64,000 nucleotides of DNA. It comes from Winslowiella arboricola. GTDB taxonomy: Bacteria > Pseudomonadota > Gammaproteobacteria > Enterobacterales > Enterobacteriaceae. Every line of letters begins with the position of its first letter. Position 1 is the first letter of the stretch. The stretch covers positions 186,001 to 250,000 of the forward strand of contig NZ_JAODIM010000042.1 in NCBI RefSeq assembly GCF_025527015.1. Direction: 5' to 3'. Made by a program: the position numbers and the translations under genes. This document shows positions 41,587-49,518 of this stretch, piece after piece. The notes beneath the pieces were generated by a model. It saw nothing but the letters and a program-made list of their open reading frames with translations, was not told the DNA's origin and made no database searches.

Positions 41587-42665
41587 GGTTTAATCTTCAA
41601 CCGTCTTAACTGCTGCGCCAGCGACGCTAACTGCCCGGCGACTTCGCTAATATCCGCTCCCTGATCCACGCTGGCCGTGGTCTCGCGCACCACCAGTTCG
41701 GTGGATAACGGCGCCAGCTGCTCTCCCTGCTGACTCTGAATCGCCGCCACTAAGCCATCGACACTCTGCTTACCGAGTAAACGAATATCCTGCCGAATGG
41801 TGGTGAGCGGTGGTTGATACCAGGCGCTTTCGGCGGTGTCGTCATAGCCAACCACTGAGATCTGCTGCGGAATCTGAATACCCTGCTGGTGCAGGGCGCG
41901 CATCGCACCCAGCGCCATCTGGTCGTTAGCAACCAGCAGCGCCGTCGGCAGATTATCCGGTAACAGCGATCTGACCGCCTGATAGCCCGATTCTGCACTC
42001 CAGTCTCCCTGATGCACCGAATGTGGTGCCAGCTGGTGTTCGGCCAGCACGCTTTGCCACGCCTGAAAACGCTGCATCGCGGAAACCGAGGTCAGCGGGC
42101 CATTAATCAGCGCGATCTGCCGGTGCCCGAGGGCATACAGATGCTCGACACCCTGACGCGCGCCCTGGCTGGCGCTGAACTGGCAGCGGTTAACCGCGGC
42201 ATCACTGGCGACATCCATAAACAGGCAGGGCAGCTGACCACACAGTTGATCCAACGCCTGCGCTTCATCGTTCTGCAACGGCAGATTCAGCAGCAATCCG
42301 TCGACACGCTGCGCCAGCAAATCATTGACTGCCGCCTGCGCGGAGGGGAAACCAGGCAGGTCAGCCATCGCAATCACCAGCTGATAACCAAGTGCGGCAG
42401 CGCGATGCTGGATCGCCGAAGCAATTTGCGCCGGAGCCTGCAGCATCAAATCGGTGGTGGCCAGCCCGAGGGATCGGGTCGCTTTTCCCGCCAGCTGCTG
42501 CGCCACGCGGTTCGGCACATAATTAAGTTGCAGCATCGCTGCACTGACTTTTTCGCGCGTGGCCGCGGAAACCTTTGCCGAATGATTCAGCACGCGTGAG
42601 ACAGTCTGATAGGAGACGCCGGCCAGTTTCGCCACGTCTTCAAGGGTCACCGAACGGGATGTCAT
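41583..42665 (-). CDS. lacI: LacI-type repressor (lac repressor orthologue)
   Basis: A 360-residue repressor, the same length as E. coli LacI. The HTH VTLEDVAKLAGVSYQTVSRV and hinge NYVPNRVAQQLAGKAT are almost those of LacI. QGDWSAESGYQ, LLVANDQMALGAMRAL and VVGYDDTAESAWYQPPLTT in the sugar-binding domain also match. The C-terminal VAGQLASLAQQLRRLK resembles the leucine-rich tetramerisation helix. ATG 42665 follows AGGAG. No lacZ, lacY or other galactoside genes are nearby; its target is presumably elsewhere. Confidence 0.88.
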   Translation of the reverse strand: MTSRSVTLEDVAKLAGVSYQTVSRVLNHSAKVSAATREKVSAAMLQLNYVPNRVAQQLAGKATRSLGLATTDLMLQAPAQIASAIQHRAAALGYQLVIAMADLPGFPSAQAAVNDLLAQRVDGLLLNLPLQNDEAQALDQLCGQLPCLFMDVASDAAVNRCQFSASQGARQGVEHLYALGHRQIALINGPLTSVSAMQRFQAWQSVLAEHQLAPHSVHQGDWSAESGYQAVRSLLPDNLPTALLVANDQMALGAMRALHQQGIQIPQQISVVGYDDTAESAWYQPPLTTIRQDIRLLGKQSVDGLVAAIQSQQGEQLAPLSTELVVRETTASVDQGADISEVAGQLASLAQQLRRLKIKP

Positions 42666-42799
42666 GGCTATCTCCTGAATATGTTGGCGCGAGTGTAGCA
42701 AATAATTCACGTAGTCTGAAAATCGTCGAACAGGGTTTTCAGCCTGCATCAGATATCTGATGATGTGATATCTCCCAGATCTCCTTTAAGGAACCCGAA

Positions 42800-43585
42800 A
42801 TGCCGCAAATCCCCCTTAACCCGGCGCAATGCGCAGCGATCAATACTATTGCGCGCTGGCTGGCGCTGGACGATGTGACGCCACAGCGCGCCACACTCGA
42901 TGCTGACCTGCTGGTGCTGGCGGGCCATGCGGTATTGCCGAATATCGAAGGGGCTTTCAGCCTTGCACGCGAATATCAGCTGCCGCTGCTGCTGAGTGGC
43001 GGTATTGGCCATTCGACGGTTTTTCTGGCGCAGGCGATGGCAGCGCATCCGCGCTATCAGCATCTGCACACCGACGGATTATCGGAAGCGGCGATGTTGC
43101 GCGCGATCGCGCTGGAGTGCTTCGCTATTCCGGCGGAGAAGATTTTTAGCGAAGAAGCCTCAACTAACTGCGGGCAGAACGCCGCCTTTAGCTGTCAGTT
43201 ACTGGCTGACAAACAGCTTAAGGCGCAGCGTATCGTGCTGGTGCAGGATCCGCTGATGCAGCGCCGTACTTTTGCCACCTTCAGCCATCACTGGCAGCAG
43301 GCCGGGCTGGCGGCCACTTTTTTAAACTGGCCGGTACTGGTGCCGCAGCTGGCGCTGAACAATGGCGAAGCAGAGTTTAGCGGTGTACCGGAGCAGGGTC
43401 TCTGGTCGCTGGAGCGTTTTCTGTCACTGCTGCTGGGAGAGATTCCGCGCTTGCGCGATGATGCCAGGGGTTATGGTCCGCAGGGAAAAAACTTTATTGC
43501 CCATGTGGATATCCCGGCAGAAATTGAAGCAGCATTTCGCCTGTTAATCGACAGCCCACGGCTGGTAAATATTGCGACGCGTTGA
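42800..43585 (+). CDS. ydcF: YdcF-like DUF218 (ElyC/SanA/YdcF) family protein
   Basis: A 261-residue protein (E. coli YdcF 266). DADLLVLAGHAVLPNIEGAF and LPLLLSGGIGHSTVFLA carry the nucleotide-binding-like loop of the DUF218 fold; EASTNCGQNAAFS and IVLVQDPLMQRRTFATF follow. The E. coli protein binds S-adenosylmethionine; its reaction is unknown. It has no signal peptide. It is divergent from lacI with a 134-bp gap. Confidence 0.85.
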   Translation: MPQIPLNPAQCAAINTIARWLALDDVTPQRATLDADLLVLAGHAVLPNIEGAFSLAREYQLPLLLSGGIGHSTVFLAQAMAAHPRYQHLHTDGLSEAAMLRAIALECFAIPAEKIFSEEASTNCGQNAAFSCQLLADKQLKAQRIVLVQDPLMQRRTFATFSHHWQQAGLAATFLNWPVLVPQLALNNGEAEFSGVPEQGLWSLERFLSLLLGEIPRLRDDARGYGPQGKNFIAHVDIPAEIEAAFRLLIDSPRLVNIATR

Positions 43586-43692
43586 TCAACGATGCTGATT
43601 TATATTTTAGCCGTAAACAGGTGCGGGAAATTGGCAGTAGCGGAATGAGGAAAGTTTTTTTCACCTTTCAGGCAGCCTGATTTGTGATAAAG

Positions 43693-43726
43693 GTTATGTT
43701 ATGCGTAACAGAGTCGTGTAACATAA
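43693..43726. promoter_or_regulatory. Inverted-repeat candidate operator
   Basis: TTATGTTA (43694-43701) and TAACATAA (43719-43726) are perfect 8-bp inverted arms. They are nested in a wider inverted repeat of TTTGTGATAAA (43681-43691) and TTTATCACAAA (43741-43751). Likely a repressor or activator site controlling the 43875-47075 operon; the cognate protein is unknown. Confidence 0.5.
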
Positions 43727-43733
43727 TCTGCTC

Positions 43734-43749
43734 TGTGACATTTATCACA
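43734..43749. promoter_or_regulatory. CRP-binding site
   Basis: TGTGA CATTTA TCACA is a perfect match to the CRP core consensus. The TATTTATT at 43769-43776 sits where a -10 element would be if CRP is centred near -41, as at class II activated promoters. It lies 126 bases upstream of the dehydrogenase start. Confidence 0.8.
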
Positions 43750-43874
43750 AAACTAAAACCATTTAGTCTATTTATTAAGAGTCATTCAATATGGCTGTGT
43801 CATCTGAACAGGCCAGAATTGGAAATAATGTATTCGCATCATCACCTGCTGCCTGATGAAAATAAGGAAGTAAT

Positions 43875-44822
43875 ATGCCTGCGTACAATATTGACTTATT
43901 AATTATAAAACCGTTAATGCCAGAATTAACGGCTAAGCTGCAAGAAACGTTTAATTGCCACTTGTTGTATGAGCATGAAAATATTTCCCGTTATATTCAG
44001 CATCACGGAGAGAAAATCCGCGCTATCGCCACCCGCGGTGATGTGGGGGTGGATGCTGAAATTATGGCCCGGTTACCCAACCTGGAGGTTATTTCAGTTT
44101 TTGGTATTGGTACTGACGGTATTGATTTACTCAGCGCCAGAGAAAGAAATATCAGCGTGGCGATTACCGCCGATGTTTTAACGGATGATGTGGCGGATCT
44201 GGCGCTGACATTTATTCTGGCCAGCAGCAGAAATTTGTTACTGCAAGACAGATTCTGCCGCAACGGTAACTGGCATTCACAGCCCCCGGCGCTGTCAGGC
44301 AAAGTGAGTGGCAAAAAAATCGGTATTTTTGGTCTGGGTAAAATCGGTAAGGCGATTGCCCGTCGCGCGCAGAGTTTCAATATGTCTGTCGCCTATTGCA
44401 ACCGCCGTGAAGATAACAGTGTTGATTACCGTTATTTTGCCACCCTGACAGAGCTGGCCGACTTCAGTGATTTTCTGGTGCTGGCGGTGCCGGGCGGCAG
44501 TAACACGCAGGGGGCGGTGGATCGTGGCGTGCTGACTGCGCTGGGACCGACCGGAACCCTGATTAATATCTCGCGCGGTACGGTGGTTAACGAACCTGAA
44601 CTGACTGAAATATTAAGCCGTGGCGGTATTAAGGCCGCGGCACTGGATGTATTTAGCGAGGAGCCGTTTATTCCCGCCGCATTGCTGGCGATGGACAACG
44701 TGATTCTGACACCGCATGTGGGCAGCGCCACCCATGAAACGCGGCAGGCAATGGCAGATTTGTGTTTCTCCAATCTGGAAAGTTATTTTTCCCATGGGAA
44801 AGTTCTGGTGTCGGCAAATTAG
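43875..44822 (+). CDS. D-isomer-specific 2-hydroxyacid dehydrogenase
   Basis: A 315-residue NAD(P)-dependent oxidoreductase. The N-terminal substrate domain has SVFGIGTDGIDL, the NAD-binding motif is IGIFGLGKIGKAIA, and the catalytic residues lie in LINISRGTVVNEPEL (Arg), LDVFSEEP (Glu) and VILTPHVGSAT (His). Length and motifs fit the glyoxylate/hydroxypyruvate reductase branch. AAGGAAG precedes the ATG. It is the first gene of an operon with an MFS transporter (27-base gap) and an RraA-like protein. The true substrate is a 2-keto or 2-hydroxy acid, not further defined. Confidence 0.85.
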   Translation: MPAYNIDLLIIKPLMPELTAKLQETFNCHLLYEHENISRYIQHHGEKIRAIATRGDVGVDAEIMARLPNLEVISVFGIGTDGIDLLSARERNISVAITADVLTDDVADLALTFILASSRNLLLQDRFCRNGNWHSQPPALSGKVSGKKIGIFGLGKIGKAIARRAQSFNMSVAYCNRREDNSVDYRYFATLTELADFSDFLVLAVPGGSNTQGAVDRGVLTALGPTGTLINISRGTVVNEPELTEILSRGGIKAAALDVFSEEPFIPAALLAMDNVILTPHVGSATHETRQAMADLCFSNLESYFSHGKVLVSAN

Positions 44823-44848
44823 TCGGTAATAAACCCCGGAGAGTTTAA

Positions 44849-46378
44849 ATGAATACGATTACGCCGCAACTGCCCTGGTATCGCAGACTAACGAAAACAC
44901 AATGGAAAGCATTCTGGGCCGCATGGATGGGGTATATGCTCGACGGTTTTGATTTTGTGATAATTACTCTGGTCCTGACCGAGATTATGAGTGAATATCA
45001 GGTTTCAACCGTAGAAGCCGCCGGGCTTATTTCTGCTGCCTTTATATTACGCTGGTTTGGTGGACTGGCACTGGGAGCAATGGGCGATAAGTTTGGCCGT
45101 AAAAGCGCGATGATTACCAGTATTGTCCTGTTTGCTGGTGGTACGTTAGCCTGTGGTTTAGCGCCAAATTATAGCTGGATGTTTGTCGCGCGGGTTATTG
45201 TCGGCGTGGGTATGGCCGGTGAATATGGCACCAGCTCGGCATATGTTATTGAGACCTGGCCTAAAGATATGCGAAATAAAGCCAGCGCTTTTCTTAATTC
45301 AGGCTTTTCCGCCGGCGCGATTCTGTCGGTGCTGGCCTACAGTGTGGTGGTGCCTTTATGGGGATGGCGGGTGCTGTTTTATCTCGGCATTATCCCTATC
45401 TTCTACGCATTGTGGCTCAGACGTGCAATTCCCGAAGCGGAAGAGTGGGTAAAAAATAAAGCCAAAAACAGTCAGCCGACGTTAACGATGGTCGATATGC
45501 TCTATCGCAGTGAAAATCGATCGCGCAATGTGATGAATATTGTGTTCTCACTGGTGGCGGCCTTCGGACTTTATCTCTGCTTTAGTCATAAAACCGCCGC
45601 CGGGGTGGTGGCGTTATTTGCGGCGATTGTGGCGATAATTTTTGTCTCTTTTCTGGTCCAGAGCGGCGGGAAACGCTGGCCGACCAGTCTGATGCTGACG
45701 GTCACCATCCTGTGCGTATTTCTCTATGGCTGGCCGATCCATGCATTGTTGCCGACTTACCTGAAATCTGAGCTGCACTATTCACCGGAAATTGTGGCAC
45801 TGGTCTTTTCTTTCAGTCGCTTCGGTATGGGGCTGGGATGTTGTCTTGCCGGTATCGCGGCTGACAAATTAGGCACCCGCAAAACCTACGTTATCAGCCT
45901 GCTGATTGCTCAGGTGATTATCATCCCGGTCTTTGCGCTGACCGGCTCCAGTGTCTGGCTGTTATGTATTCTGATCTTTTTGCAGCAGTTGTTCAGCCAG
46001 GGGGTTGGCGGGTTGCTGGCCAAAATGATCAGCGGTTATTTCGATACCGACCAGCGCGCGGCTAACTTAGGCTTTATTTATAACATCGGTTCGCTGGGCG
46101 GCGCGCTGGCGCCAGTGCTGGGCGCTACCATCGCGCAGAACTTCAGTCTGGGAACCGCACTGGGCGGGTTGTCATTTACCCTGACATTCGTGGTGATCCT
46201 GCTGATTGGTTTTGATATGCCTTCACGCGTCCAGCGCTGGCTGAAACCCGAAGCGCTGCGCTACTACGATGCCGTTGACGGCACGCCGTTAAGCGGTGCG
46301 TTTACCAAAGACACGCCATCCGCCGGGACAAATCTGGTTGATTCCGCGAAGAAAAAATCACTTGATATGAGAGGTTAA
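44849..46378 (+). CDS. MFS transporter of the NanT/sialate-proton symporter family
   Basis: A 509-residue transporter. The sequence follows E. coli NanT closely: [51 protein letters not shown]-type [19 protein letters not shown] and [20 protein letters not shown], with the 14-segment arrangement of this family. No nan catabolic genes are present. Neighbours (2-hydroxyacid dehydrogenase, RraA-like aldolase) suggest a hydroxy or keto acid substrate instead of sialic acid. It overlaps none but ends 1 base before the next ATG. Confidence 0.85.
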   Translation: MNTITPQLPWYRRLTKTQWKAFWAAWMGYMLDGFDFVIITLVLTEIMSEYQVSTVEAAGLISAAFILRWFGGLALGAMGDKFGRKSAMITSIVLFAGGTLACGLAPNYSWMFVARVIVGVGMAGEYGTSSAYVIETWPKDMRNKASAFLNSGFSAGAILSVLAYSVVVPLWGWRVLFYLGIIPIFYALWLRRAIPEAEEWVKNKAKNSQPTLTMVDMLYRSENRSRNVMNIVFSLVAAFGLYLCFSHKTAAGVVALFAAIVAIIFVSFLVQSGGKRWPTSLMLTVTILCVFLYGWPIHALLPTYLKSELHYSPEIVALVFSFSRFGMGLGCCLAGIAADKLGTRKTYVISLLIAQVIIIPVFALTGSSVWLLCILIFLQQLFSQGVGGLLAKMISGYFDTDQRAANLGFIYNIGSLGGALAPVLGATIAQNFSLGTALGGLSFTLTFVVILLIGFDMPSRVQRWLKPEALRYYDAVDGTPLSGAFTKDTPSAGTNLVDSAKKKSLDMRG

Positions 46379-46379
46379 G

Positions 46380-47075
46380 ATGACTACTGGCAATCGTGTA
46401 TTCCTGAAACGCCCTGGTGGTGCCGCGCCTTACCTGGAAGCCTTCCGCCAGCTACCGGCTGCGGTGGTCGCGGACTGTATGAGTCGTCTGCCGGCTCTGT
46501 CATCAGAGATCAAACTGATGAGCAATCCTGTGAAACCGGTGATGTGTGGCCTGGCGGTGACAGTAAAAGCGCGTTCCGGCGATAACCTGATGTTGCATAA
46601 AGCGATGGATATCGCGGGCAAAGATGATGTGATTATCCTGTCAAACGAAGGCGACCGCAGTCAGTCGCTGATGGGGGAGGTGATGACCACATATGCGCGT
46701 TATCAGGGCGTTGAAGGCATCGTGCTGGACGGGCCAATCCGTGATATTACCGGCATCTCTGAAATGGATTTCCATCTGTATGCTGCCGGCCACACCCCCG
46801 GCGGGCCGTTTAAGGATGGTCCGGGAGAAATCAATGTGCCGATCGCCTGCGGCAAAGCACCGGTTTTCCCCGGCGATATTGTGCTGGGTGATGCCGATGG
46901 CGTGATTATTATCCCGGCCAGCGATGCGGAGCGCATTTTACGTGCCGCGCAGTCGTACCTGATTGTCGATGAGCATAACTTTGCGCTGGCGAAAACCGGT
47001 TCACTTGAGCGTGGGTGGATTGATGAGGCCTTTGCGCGCAAAGAAGTTGAAGTGATTGATGATATCTGGCGTTAA
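46380..47075 (+). CDS. RraA-like / HMG-CHA aldolase family protein
   Basis: A 231-residue member of the RraA fold family, which includes 4-hydroxy-4-methyl-2-oxoglutarate aldolases, oxaloacetate decarboxylases and RNase E inhibitors. AAVVADCMSRLP, GLAVTVKARSGDNLMLHKAM and GVEGIVLDGPIRDITGI contain the conserved Arg-Asp pair of the active site. HTPGGPFKDGPGEINVPIACG and GDIVLGDADGVIIIP are typical of catabolic members. As last gene of a catabolic operon it probably cleaves or decarboxylates a keto acid rather than acting on RNase E. Confidence 0.8.
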   Translation: MTTGNRVFLKRPGGAAPYLEAFRQLPAAVVADCMSRLPALSSEIKLMSNPVKPVMCGLAVTVKARSGDNLMLHKAMDIAGKDDVIILSNEGDRSQSLMGEVMTTYARYQGVEGIVLDGPIRDITGISEMDFHLYAAGHTPGGPFKDGPGEINVPIACGKAPVFPGDIVLGDADGVIIIPASDAERILRAAQSYLIVDEHNFALAKTGSLERGWIDEAFARKEVEVIDDIWR

Positions 47076-47091
47076 CTCAGCGCCCAATCAA

Positions 47092-47125
47092 AAGCCCGCC
47101 CTGGACACCCCGGGCGGTTTTTTTT
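47092..47125. terminator. Bidirectional terminator between the RraA-like and RatA-like genes
   Basis: CCGCCC / GGGCGG stem (47096-47117) with a ten-base loop, a T run on the plus strand and AAAA on the other side giving TTTT on the minus strand. Confidence 0.8.
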
Positions 47126-47570
47126 ACCTGCTGTGCGGATAAATATCCTGCGCGCGGCGAATAAACAGCCCCGGCAGCATGCGCACCACCATACTGAAAA
47201 ACGGCGCCAGTGCCAGCTTCAGCAACGGATTAGCAAAGCGATAGCTTACGGTAAAGGTGATACTGCATTGCTGCGCCGACAGCGCCGTAAAGCGCCATTC
47301 GCCTTCAAAGGCGGAGAGAAACGAGCCTTCGCTCAGCTTCAGATGCAGTGAATTATCGGGATCAAAGGTGGCAACGGTGGTTAAACTCAGTTGCAGCGGC
47401 GGCTTGTGTTGCAGGCCAATGCGCACCCGTTTGGTATTGTTATGGCTGTCGAGGATCTCGACGCGGTGGCACCACGGCAGAAAATCAGGGTAGGCGGCGA
47501 CATCGGCGACCAGTTGATACATCTGCTGCTGACTGAATGCTACCACCTCGGTTTTTTCGAAAGACGTCAT
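47124..47570 (-). CDS. RatA/Coq10-like START-domain protein
   Basis: A 148-residue SRPBCC (START) fold protein. FSQQQMYQLVADVAAYPDFLPWC is the hallmark N-terminus of the RatA/PasT family, and RFANPLLKLALAPFFSMVVRML resembles its C-terminal helix. In E. coli RatA lies beside ratB and smpB; here there is no such context and the protein follows the citrate genes on the same strand, so it is probably a paralogue. Possible roles are binding a lipid, quinone or CoA ester. A toxin role is not supported by context. Confidence 0.7.
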   Translation of the reverse strand: MTSFEKTEVVAFSQQQMYQLVADVAAYPDFLPWCHRVEILDSHNNTKRVRIGLQHKPPLQLSLTTVATFDPDNSLHLKLSEGSFLSAFEGEWRFTALSAQQCSITFTVSYRFANPLLKLALAPFFSMVVRMLPGLFIRRAQDIYPHSR

Positions 47571-47628
47571 TCCCGGCCTTTAATCTGTTCCCTGATGCAT
47601 GCTGTGATCTATAACAGAGTGACCGCGC

Positions 47629-48162
47629 TCAGTCCAATGTCATTGGCGTAAGGCTGGCGGCAAAGGCGATAACCTGCGCCAGTCCCCACGGCCACGGACC
47701 AAAACCCGCTTCGCTATTAATATGTCCCGCTTCGCCAATATCCAGCAGTGTGCTGCCCCAGGCTTCAGCCCAGAAACTGGCGCGGCCAAACGGCAGCAGC
47801 GGATCGTTATGGCTGGCGAACAGCAGGCTGGGGCAGGGCAGCGGTTGCGGCAGAATACGATCCTCAACCAGAAAGCGCAGCGGCTCTGCTGGCGCGACCA
47901 GCACCAGACCGGCAACGCGTTCAGGATAAAGGCGCGCCCAGCTTAATGCCGCCAGCGCGCCAAAGCTGTGCCCCATCAGCAGCGCAGGCGGGCAGGGTGG
48001 CGGCAGCTGGCGGCTAATGGCGTCACACCAGCCATCCAGATCCGGCTGGCTCCAGTTACGCTGCGTGATGCGTTTCCAGTGCGGATATTGCTGCTGCCAT
48101 GCGCTTTGCCAGTGGGCGGGATCGCTGTCACGCAGACCGGGAACCAGCAGAAACTCGATCAT
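47629..48162 (-). CDS. Small alpha/beta serine hydrolase (RBBP9/YdeN family)
   Basis: A 177-residue alpha/beta hydrolase. VPGLRDSDPAHWQSAWQ at the N-terminus marks the RBBP9/YdeN family. The triad appears as Ser in LMGHSFGALAAL, Asp in ASHNDPLLP and His in GEAGHINSEAG. Its start overlaps the citG stop by 4 bases, so it is translationally coupled to the citrate lyase operon. It may hydrolyse a thioester or ester formed during citrate metabolism; this is inference from position only. Confidence 0.8.
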   Translation of the reverse strand: MIEFLLVPGLRDSDPAHWQSAWQQQYPHWKRITQRNWSQPDLDGWCDAISRQLPPPCPPALLMGHSFGALAALSWARLYPERVAGLVLVAPAEPLRFLVEDRILPQPLPCPSLLFASHNDPLLPFGRASFWAEAWGSTLLDIGEAGHINSEAGFGPWPWGLAQVIAFAASLTPMTLD

Positions 48163-49001
48163 GCCGGAAAGGCAGCCAGCACCATGCTGACCGCCAGCAG
48201 ATCGGCGCTGCCGCCCGGACTGAGGTTGCGCCGCGTCAGCTGCTGATCCATCGCCTGCAGATCGGCAATCTGCCAGCCACCGCTCAGCAGCTGATGCGCG
48301 GACTGCTGCACATAGCGCAGACCTGCAAGGCCGCCGCGCGCGACCAGATTGGTATCGGCATTGACCGCCATCAGGCGTAACAACGCCGCGAGCAGACGTC
48401 GGCTGGCATCCTGTTCCTGATGCCAGTAAGGCAGCACATAGCGGCGCACGGTGGCAAACCCGCTCTGCGCTTCACCGCGCGCGCCACTCAGGCCGTAGCG
48501 CTGGTACAGGCGTTCGCCGACCGTGGCCTGACGGCGTGACTGCCGCAATTCGCGCGTTACCAGGCCACTGCACAGTGCAGCCACTTCCGCGCATAATGCC
48601 GACCGGGTAAGCGGCAGCGCATGCTGAGTGAGCCGTCCGGCAGCAAAGCAGAGCAGGCCAAGCGAGAAGATGCCACCTTTATGGCTGTTGACGCCCGCGG
48701 TGGCGCTAAACATCGCCTGTTCGCAGGCCAGTCCGACCGGGCGCACCTGCGCCAGCGCCTGAGTCGCGGGCAGTTCCGCTGCCTGCTCTCCGGCCGTCAC
48801 AAACTGCGTAAACCACGGGGCGATGGCGGCAATGCTGGCCAGGAACAGCGGCAGATCCATATCGCGATGCGCGCCGCTATTGCTGGCGTCGACCAGCCCC
48901 GGCTTCGGCGTCAGCCACACTTCCTGCAACAGCGCCTGTTCGGCCAGCAGCGCAATATCCGTTGCCGCCAGCGCCGGATTAATCACGGGTAAACCAGGCA
49001 T
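48159..49001 (-). CDS. citG: Triphosphoribosyl-dephospho-CoA synthase
   Basis: A 280-residue enzyme that makes the citrate lyase prosthetic-group precursor from dephospho-CoA and ATP. LTPKPGLVDASNSGAHRDMD and GVNSHKGGIFSLGLLCFAAG are the family signatures, with NTDTNL-type AVNADTNLVARGG and ELAxADLL-like sequence near the end. ATG 49001 overlaps the citX stop by about 20 bases. It works with CitX to make holo-CitD. Confidence 0.93.
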   Translation of the reverse strand: MPGLPVINPALAATDIALLAEQALLQEVWLTPKPGLVDASNSGAHRDMDLPLFLASIAAIAPWFTQFVTAGEQAAELPATQALAQVRPVGLACEQAMFSATAGVNSHKGGIFSLGLLCFAAGRLTQHALPLTRSALCAEVAALCSGLVTRELRQSRRQATVGERLYQRYGLSGARGEAQSGFATVRRYVLPYWHQEQDASRRLLAALLRLMAVNADTNLVARGGLAGLRYVQQSAHQLLSGGWQIADLQAMDQQLTRRNLSPGGSADLLAVSMVLAAFPA

Positions 49002-49518
49002 CAATAATCCCCTCCACTTTTTTCACCACCTGCTCAAGCGGATGCTGGCGCGCACGGGCGCAGGCGTGCGCCGGACCGTCGCAAATCAGACAGCGGCGGC
49101 TGGCTTCATCGAGTGAACGGCGGCCAATCAGCCCCTGCTGCGGGCAAATCACATCGATGTCCCACAGGCGGCCAAGGGGATGCTCCGCTTCCAGCGCGAC
49201 GGTTGCGGCTTTAATCTCCGGCGCGCCGTGATCAATACACCACAGCGCTTCGGCGCCGGTCGGCAACCACAGCACCTGGCGCGCGACAACCGGCCAGTGA
49301 TGCTGCCAGAACAGCTGATCGCAGGCCTGCAACGCAATGCCCATGGTGCGGTGATAGCGGCTGTTATCTTTTACCGCGCCGGGCGTGACTAAAGTCAGCG
49401 AAACCAGCGGCCGGGCGTAGCGGGTTAACCAGTCGGACTGCCGTTGTGCGCGTGCCTCTCTGGCATCCAGCAGTTCAGACAGGGTAACGCCCGCAGTAGC
49501 GGGCGTAAGCGTTGACAT
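48979..49518 (-). CDS. citX: Apo-citrate lyase phosphoribosyl-dephospho-CoA transferase
   Basis: A 179-residue transferase that attaches the phosphoribosyl-dephospho-CoA group to the acyl carrier CitD. TLVTPGAVKDNSRYHR, DIDVICPQQGLIGRRSLDEA and RRCLICDGPAHACARAR are conserved in the family. The SD GGAGGAG is strong and the start shares a TAATG junction with citF. In Klebsiella-type operons this activity can be fused to CitG; here the two are separate. Confidence 0.93.
   Translation of the reverse strand: MSTLTPATAGVTLSELLDAREARAQRQSDWLTRYARPLVSLTLVTPGAVKDNSRYHRTMGIALQACDQLFWQHHWPVVARQVLWLPTGAEALWCIDHGAPEIKAATVALEAEHPLGRLWDIDVICPQQGLIGRRSLDEASRRCLICDGPAHACARARQHPLEQVVKKVEGIIDAWFTRD

Noticed and set aside
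43684-43902. 72-codon frame before the hydroxyacid dehydrogenase
   Set aside because: Covers the CRP site and inverted repeats and runs into the dehydrogenase gene in another frame; no SD. Regulatory DNA is the better explanation.
44849-46378. Naming the transporter nanT
   Set aside because: Sequence is NanT-like, but no sialic acid genes are nearby and the operon content points to a different substrate.
47124-47570. RatA as half of a toxin-antitoxin pair
   Set aside because: No ratB-like partner or smpB is adjacent; the gene follows the citrate operon, so a toxin-antitoxin call is not supported.
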